DNA from: Chloroflexota bacterium
Lineage (GTDB): Bacteria; Chloroflexota; Anaerolineae; B4-G1
Length of the DNA: 9,806 nucleotides
Direction of reading: 5' to 3'
Assembly (NCBI GenBank): GCA_024232355.1
Contig: JAAEPW010000228.1
Location: forward strand, 1-9,806
A program made the translations under genes and the position numbers. Of the stretch, positions 5,391-9,806 are shown piece after piece (position 1 is the stretch's first letter; every line of letters begins with the position of its first letter). The notes under the pieces were generated by a model. That model ran no database searches and was not told where the DNA came from. It saw only the letters and a program-made list of their open reading frames with translations.

Positions 5391-6743
5391 ATGACAGACA
5401 CAGTGGCAGACGGAAAACTAACCAAGAAGACAAAGTTCATCTATGGCATAGGTGACGTCGGCAATGCCATCGTCAACTCGGCCATCCAATTTTACCTGTT
5501 GGTCTTTTTCACCGATGGGGCCCTCATCGCTCCGGCGCTCGCTGGCACTGCGCTGTGGGTGGCCAAGTTCTGGGACGCGATCAACGATCCGCTCTTTGGT
5601 TGGCTATCCGACCGTACGACGTCTCGCTTTGGCAAGCGCCGCGTGTACATGATCTTTGGAGCGCTGCCGCTGGCGATCTCTGTCGCGCTGTTGTGGATTG
5701 TGCCGAACGACTTTTCAGACACTGGAGTCTTTTTGTGGATTGTGGGGACATTTATCCTCTTTGATACGATGTGGACTCTGACCAACGTACCCTATTATGC
5801 GCTGACGGCTGAACTGACCGAGGATTATGATGAGCGCGCCAGCCTGACGACTTTTCGTATGATGTTGGGTGTTCCGGCCTTTGTCGTCGGTGCGGCGCTC
5901 ACACCGGTTCTGGTGGATTTGTTTGCTACCAAACGGGCCGGTTTTGGCGCGATAGGCATCATCTACGGCGCTCTCGCAGCCATAGCGCTGTGGGTCGCCG
6001 CCGCCGGGCTGAGAGAACGAAAAAAGATCAGCGAACGCAAAGCCGAAGCCCCACCTTGGAAAACCTTTCTGGACACATTCAAGAACCGTCCCTTTGTCCG
6101 GTTGTTAGGTGCTTATTTGCTGGCCAACACATCCTTTGCCCTGATCACCAAAATGTTGTACTATTTTCTCGCGTATCAGTTGGACATGGAAGACGAGATG
6201 TTCCTAGTGATGGGTGTGATGCTGCTGTTTGTAGCGCTCTTTCTCTTTCCCTGGAAGATGCTTGCGGAGCGTTGGAACAAAGGCCCAGCCTATGCCGTGG
6301 GTTTGGCTATTGGTGGACTGGCGATGGCGGCCTCTTTCCTGCTGCCGGCTGGGCCGACGCCGTGGATCTATGTACTCGCCGCGGTCGCCGGCATTGGTTT
6401 TTCGGCTAATTGGGTTTTTCCCTGGGCGATGGTGCCGGACGTGGTCGAATACGATAGCCTGGAGACGGGCGAGCATCGCGGGGGCATGTACTATGGCGTG
6501 TGGGGTTTGGCGGTCAAGGTCTCTGAAGCGTTGGCTATTGTGGTTTCTGGCTGGGTGCTGCAACTTTCTGGCTATGTGGCCAACGCAGCACAGGACTCGC
6601 AAGCACTCTTGGGTATCCGGTTGTTCTTTGGACCGGTACCCTTGGTTTTCTTTGCCCTCGCATTGCCACTATTGATTGGCTACCCCATCACCAGGGCCAG
6701 CCATGCCGAGATGCGCAAGAAATTGAAAGCGATGGAAGCATAA
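5391..6743 (+). CDS. GPH-family sugar/glycoside:cation symporter (MFS)
   Basis: The 450-residue product is a 12-helix inner-membrane transporter of the glycoside-pentoside-hexuronide:cation symporter family (MelB, XylP and YihO type). Diagnostic stretches are GIGDVGN (19-25), KFWDAINDPLFG (59-70) followed by SDRTTSRFGKRR between helices 2 and 3, and NVPYYALTAEL near helix 4. In the C-terminal half FPWAMVPDVVEYDSLETG is followed by RGGMYYGVWGLAVKVSEAL. D62, N65 and D66 correspond to the MelB cation-site residues D55, N58 and D59, so Na+ or H+ coupling is likely. The ATG is preceded by AAGGAGAAG (5377-5385). It lies 19 nt after the transketolase gene and presumably imports the operon's substrate. 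E. coli YihO, linked to sulfoquinovose uptake, belongs to the same family, but so do many glycoside importers. Confidence 0.95.
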   Translation: MTDTVADGKLTKKTKFIYGIGDVGNAIVNSAIQFYLLVFFTDGALIAPALAGTALWVAKFWDAINDPLFGWLSDRTTSRFGKRRVYMIFGALPLAISVALLWIVPNDFSDTGVFLWIVGTFILFDTMWTLTNVPYYALTAELTEDYDERASLTTFRMMLGVPAFVVGAALTPVLVDLFATKRAGFGAIGIIYGALAAIALWVAAAGLRERKKISERKAEAPPWKTFLDTFKNRPFVRLLGAYLLANTSFALITKMLYYFLAYQLDMEDEMFLVMGVMLLFVALFLFPWKMLAERWNKGPAYAVGLAIGGLAMAASFLLPAGPTPWIYVLAAVAGIGFSANWVFPWAMVPDVVEYDSLETGEHRGGMYYGVWGLAVKVSEALAIVVSGWVLQLSGYVANAAQDSQALLGIRLFFGPVPLVFFALALPLLIGYPITRASHAEMRKKLKAMEA

Positions 6744-6765
6744 GAGCTTGCAAGACTATTTTTTC

Positions 6766-6770
6766 TGGAG
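6766..6770 (+). promoter_or_regulatory. Ribosome-binding site deciding the ThDP-enzyme start
   Basis: TGGAG ends 7 nt before ATG 6778. The upstream in-frame TTG at 6748 has no Shine-Dalgarno sequence, and the ten extra residues it would add (MQDYFFWRNK) do not look like part of the family, so 6778 is preferred. Confidence 0.7.
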
Positions 6771-6777
6771 AAATAAA

Positions 6778-8574
6778 ATGAAACTCACTGGAGGACAGAT
6801 CGTCGTACAAACCCTTATTCACGAGGATGTGCCGTACATCGTTGGCATTCCCGGCCACGGCACACTGGGCCTTTCTGATGCGCTCATTGGGCAAGACCAG
6901 ATCAAGACCTTGCAAGTGCGGCACGAGCAATCGGCTGTCCATCTAGCCGACGGCTATTACCGTATTACGGGCGTCCCGCTGGCAGTGTTTACGTCGATTG
7001 GCCCCGGAGCAATGAATACGGTCATCGGCGTGGCCTCGTGTTATGTCGACAGCATCCCCGCACTGGTGCTGACCGGCAACAGCCACACACACATGGCCGG
7101 GCGAGGCGTGCTGCAAGAGATCGAGCGTCAATACGATGCCAACAGCCTGGCGGTATTTGAACCCATCACCAAGCGCGTCTGGCGACCCACCAGCGCCGAG
7201 CGGCTGCCACGCATCATGCAGCGCGCCTTTGCAGAAATGCTCACCGGACGCCGGGGGCCTGTCGTGGTAGACTTGCCTATGGATGTTCAATGTGACGGCG
7301 TCGAGGTTGAGACGGATTGGCCTGATCCCCACGCTTATCGCCCCACAGGTTCGGTGCAGCCCGATCCGGTACGCATCGCAGAAGCAGGCCAGTTGCTTGC
7401 GCAGGCCGAGCGACCCGTCATCGTGGCGGGCGGCGGGGTGATCGCCGCCGGTGCGGAGGATGAACTGCGCGCGCTGGCCGAACATCTCAATGCCCCCGTC
7501 GTCACGACCATGATGGGCAAGGGGGCGTTCCCAGAGGACCATCTCCTATCCGGCTTTCACGGAGGGACCAAGGGCACGACTTGTGGCAATGCGCTCACTT
7601 CCAACGCCGACGTGCTGCTGGCGGTGGGTATGCGCTTTGCCGACGAGTCTACCTCGTCCTACCGGCACGGCGTCACATATGCCATTCCACCCACTCGATT
7701 GATTCACCTCGACCTCGATCCTGCCGAAATCGGCAAGAATTATCCCGTTCAAGTGGGCATCGTTGCCGATGCGCGGGCAGGGTTAGCGGATTTGTTGGAT
7801 TGGCTGCAGACTAACGGTCAGGGTACAGTTTCATCGCAATCCTATTTGGCAGAAATCAAACAATTGCGCGACGAGTGGCTGGCCCAGGTGCGAGAACTCG
7901 CCACTTCCGATCACACACCCGTCACCATCTCGCGCCTCGTGGCCGAGTTACGCGCTTTTCTAGACCGGGACGCCATCGTGCTCACTTCGTCGGGCAACAC
8001 CCAAGCGCAGTGGTTCCAAGAAGCGATGGTCTACGAGCCTAAAACGAACCTGACGACCGGTGGTTTCAGCACGATGGGCTGGACGGTTCCCGCCGCGCTA
8101 GGCGCCAAACTGGCCGCGCCGGATCGCCAGGTAGTGGGCTTGCTGGGTGACGGTGATTTCCTAATGACGGCTCAAGAATTGGCTACTGCCGTGCAGTATA
8201 ACCTGCCAGTGGTGTACGTCGTGGCCAATAATTCTGGTTGGATCGCCATCCGCGATTTACAGGCTGCCGTCTATGGAGAGGAACGCGCCGTCGGGGCCGA
8301 GTTTTTGCAGGACGCAACGCCCATATCGCCTGACTTGACGGCGCTGGCACACGCCTTTGGTTGTCACGCCGAGCGGGTGTCGGCTCCCAGCGAGGTGCAA
8401 CCAGCACTAGAGCGCGCCTTTTCCGCTGGCTGCCCTGCCGTGATCGAGGTGATGGTCGAGCGTGCTTACCCGCTTTCCGGCAGCCCCGCCGTGGGATGGT
8501 GGGACGTGCCCGTACCGACGTATATGGCGCAAAAGCGTGCCCAGTATGAGCGCGAGAGATCGGAGGAACGATAA
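6778..8574 (+). CDS. ThDP-dependent enzyme of the acetolactate synthase superfamily
   Basis: The 598-residue product has the three-domain order of large acetolactate-synthase-type enzymes. The N-terminal pyrimidine domain carries the ThDP-activating glutamate E50 in RHEQSA and a glycine-rich loop GIPGHGTLGL (23-32). A central domain contains RGPVVVDLPMDV, PVIVAGGGV and, near the start of the next segment, VVTTMMGKGAFPEDH. The C-terminal pyrophosphate domain contains GDGDF (457-461) and NN (484-485) at the expected spacing for Mg-ThDP. Such enzymes decarboxylate 2-keto acids, ligate C2 or C3 units, or cleave cyclic or sulfonated ketones (for example Xsc, glyoxylate carboligase, IolD). GHGTLG in the active-site loop does not let me choose among them, and no small regulatory subunit gene follows, so branched-chain amino acid synthesis is unlikely. 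It lies 34 nt after the symporter and overlaps the next gene by 1 nt. A second carbon-carbon ThDP enzyme beside a transketolase is unusual. Confidence 0.93.
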   Translation: MKLTGGQIVVQTLIHEDVPYIVGIPGHGTLGLSDALIGQDQIKTLQVRHEQSAVHLADGYYRITGVPLAVFTSIGPGAMNTVIGVASCYVDSIPALVLTGNSHTHMAGRGVLQEIERQYDANSLAVFEPITKRVWRPTSAERLPRIMQRAFAEMLTGRRGPVVVDLPMDVQCDGVEVETDWPDPHAYRPTGSVQPDPVRIAEAGQLLAQAERPVIVAGGGVIAAGAEDELRALAEHLNAPVVTTMMGKGAFPEDHLLSGFHGGTKGTTCGNALTSNADVLLAVGMRFADESTSSYRHGVTYAIPPTRLIHLDLDPAEIGKNYPVQVGIVADARAGLADLLDWLQTNGQGTVSSQSYLAEIKQLRDEWLAQVRELATSDHTPVTISRLVAELRAFLDRDAIVLTSSGNTQAQWFQEAMVYEPKTNLTTGGFSTMGWTVPAALGAKLAAPDRQVVGLLGDGDFLMTAQELATAVQYNLPVVYVVANNSGWIAIRDLQAAVYGEERAVGAEFLQDATPISPDLTALAHAFGCHAERVSAPSEVQPALERAFSAGCPAVIEVMVERAYPLSGSPAVGWWDVPVPTYMAQKRAQYERERSEER

Positions 8575-9683
8575 TGTCTATCCGGGTTGGAATTGTCGGT
8601 TGTGGCCGTATATCGGATCTGCATGAACTGGGCTATCGTGAGCGCAAAGACGCCCATATCGCCGCCGTGTGTGATACCCGACGAGGTGCCGCTCGCAAAA
8701 AGGCCAAATCTTGGGGTGTAGACAAGGTGTACGTCGATTACGAAAAGCTCTTGTCCGATCCCGAAATTGATTTGGTGGAACTCTTGGTGCCCCATCACTT
8801 GCACGCAGAAATGACCGTCGCTGCGTGTGAGGCTGGCAAGCATGTCTCAGTTCAAAAACCGATGGCCCTTGACGTGGCCCAAGCCGATGAGATGATTGCC
8901 GCAGCGGAAAAAGCGGGCGTCATGCTGCGGGTGTACGAAAACTTTGTCTTTTACCCACCTCACGTGCGCGCCAAGCAAATGATCGACGCGGGCGAGATCG
9001 GTGAGCCGCAGATGATTCGTATGCACGTAGGCACCGGCAAGAGTGAGACCGAGTGGAAGGTCCCGCTGAGTGCCTGGCTGTGGCGGATCAACGATAAGAA
9101 ATGCGGAGGCGGCCCGCTCATCTTTGACCACGGCTATCATCTCTTTTCTCTGGCCCACTATTTGATGGGCGACGTCGAGCGGGTTTGTGCCTGGATGGAC
9201 ACGAGTCCTGTAGGCGGTATAATCCCGAGACAGATGGCCGAGGTGGACGCCCCAGCGACCATCATGTTCCAATTCAAATCCCCGCGCCGTTATGGCGTGT
9301 TGGATTTTTCTCATACGCCCAACATGGTCATGGACTCGATCTATTATGCCGACGACGACCGGGTAGAGATCATTGGCGATAGGGGAATTCTGTTCATCAA
9401 TCGTTGTACTGCGCGCACGGTGGATTTGCCCGAGTTAATGATGTTCCGTGATGGGAAAACCACGCCCATCGCCGTGGACCGCGTCGAGTGGCACGATAGC
9501 TTTATCGATTGCACCCGTCATTTGCTCGACGTGTTGCAGAACGGCGGGCAACCTATGCTCGATGGACCCACCGGCAAGGCAGTGCTTCAGTTCTCGTTGG
9601 CAGCGCACATCTCGGCCCAGACTGGACAACAAGTTCATCCCGATAAAGTGACAATGTCCCATTATCAGGGATTCCAAAAGTAA
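8574..9683 (+). CDS. Gfo/Idh/MocA-family NAD(P)-dependent oxidoreductase or glycosidase-like enzyme
   Basis: The 369-residue product has an N-terminal Rossmann fold with GIVGCGRIS (6-14) and the acidic residue D34 after the second strand, which favours NAD+ over NADP+. The family motif (V/E)KP appears as VQKPMA (93-98): lysine K95 is kept, but the usual glutamate is Q94. The C-terminal alpha/beta domain has GGGPLIFDHGYH with D185 and H189 in the usual catalytic spacing; the usual second aspartate of this helix is S192. Members oxidise sugar or inositol hydroxyls, and some use bound NAD+ for redox-assisted glycoside hydrolysis (GH109, GH188). ATG 8574 shares its A with the preceding TAA, and GGAGG (8562-8566) is 7 nt upstream, so translation is coupled to the ThDP enzyme. 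A pathway role is likely: oxidising or releasing the sugar imported by the symporter. Family certain, reaction unknown. Confidence 0.94.
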   Translation: MSIRVGIVGCGRISDLHELGYRERKDAHIAAVCDTRRGAARKKAKSWGVDKVYVDYEKLLSDPEIDLVELLVPHHLHAEMTVAACEAGKHVSVQKPMALDVAQADEMIAAAEKAGVMLRVYENFVFYPPHVRAKQMIDAGEIGEPQMIRMHVGTGKSETEWKVPLSAWLWRINDKKCGGGPLIFDHGYHLFSLAHYLMGDVERVCAWMDTSPVGGIIPRQMAEVDAPATIMFQFKSPRRYGVLDFSHTPNMVMDSIYYADDDRVEIIGDRGILFINRCTARTVDLPELMMFRDGKTTPIAVDRVEWHDSFIDCTRHLLDVLQNGGQPMLDGPTGKAVLQFSLAAHISAQTGQQVHPDKVTMSHYQGFQK

Positions 9684-9806
9684 TTCCGATCTAGGGCGAG
9701 GCAGCGAAGGTGAAAAAGCGTCGCAGGCGAGAAGAGCTACGCCTGGAACTCCGCCTAGCCTGTTCCTTGGGTTTACCAGCCTTGAGCCAGTGTAGATAAG
9801 CAATAG
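9684..9806. other. Downstream tail with no supported gene
   Basis: The last 123 bases hold only a weak 29-codon frame from GTG 9710 to TAA 9799 (VKKRRRREELRLELRLACSL...), very rich in arginine and without a clear Shine-Dalgarno sequence; I do not call it a gene. CAGGCG (9724-9729) and CGCCTG (9740-9745) could form a 6-bp hairpin with a 10-nt loop soon after the operon's last stop, but no T-tract follows, so a terminator is only possible. The window ends before any further gene can be seen. Confidence 0.4.

Noticed and set aside
6778..8574. Firm call of the ThDP enzyme as sulfoacetaldehyde acetyltransferase (Xsc) or IolD
   Set aside because: The general fold matches, but the active-site loop and the segments I can recall of Xsc and IolD differ; only the superfamily is supported.
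1..9806. CRISPR array, insertion sequence, tRNA or rRNA gene
   Set aside because: I saw no regularly spaced repeats, transposase motifs, target-site duplications, cloverleaf or conserved rRNA sequence anywhere in the window.

Overview
The window reads as a piece of a bacterial chromosome, most likely from Chloroflexota (Anaerolineae-like) or a close relative. The main reason is the first gene: a surface-type beta-helix protein with two FnIII-like repeats that ends in the short tail VYLPIVLR, a C-terminal signature I associate with secreted Chloroflexota proteins. All recognisable genes lie on the + strand. Most starts are preceded by purine-rich GGAG/GGAGG Shine-Dalgarno sequences, and GTG and TTG starts are used. 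The phylum call is inference; no rRNA or other marker gene is present.

Layout: (1) 1-1580, the right-handed beta-helix protein. Its beginning is damaged or frameshifted and it has no visible signal peptide. (2) 1581-2158, a 578-base region with no clear gene but rich in signals: short inverted repeats, a near-consensus sigma70-type promoter (1881-1909), a pair of operator-like palindromes just downstream of it (1919-1960), and a strong ribosome-binding site that opens two overlapping 21-codon reading frames (2011-2080). (3) 2159-9683, a compact seven-gene operon: an IclR-family regulator; a 210-residue RpiB/LacAB-type isomerase; the N- and C-terminal halves of a split transketolase; a GPH-family (MelB/YihO-type) sugar:cation symporter; a thiamine-diphosphate enzyme of the acetolactate-synthase superfamily; and a Gfo/Idh/MocA-type NAD(P)-dependent enzyme. 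Gaps inside the operon run from a 1-nt overlap to 56 nt. (4) 9684-9806, a tail with no supported gene.

How the genes may work together: the symporter would import a sugar or glycoside; the Gfo/Idh/MocA enzyme would oxidise it or hydrolyse it by a redox-assisted route; the isomerase would interconvert aldose and ketose; the split transketolase would remove two-carbon units; and the second ThDP enzyme would handle a 2-keto acid, aldehyde or ketose fragment. The IclR protein, whose own promoter carries the palindromes, would sense an intermediate. No sugar kinase is encoded in the window. An RpiB-like isomerase next to a split transketolase recalls two known schemes: the sulfoglycolytic transketolase pathway for sulfoquinovose, which needs no kinase because the sulfonate stands in for phosphate, and the apulose-phosphate transketolase route of apiose catabolism, which needs one. 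The ThDP enzyme fits neither scheme in an obvious way, so the operon may be a variant or an undescribed pathway. The family assignments are firm. The substrate is not established by the sequence.
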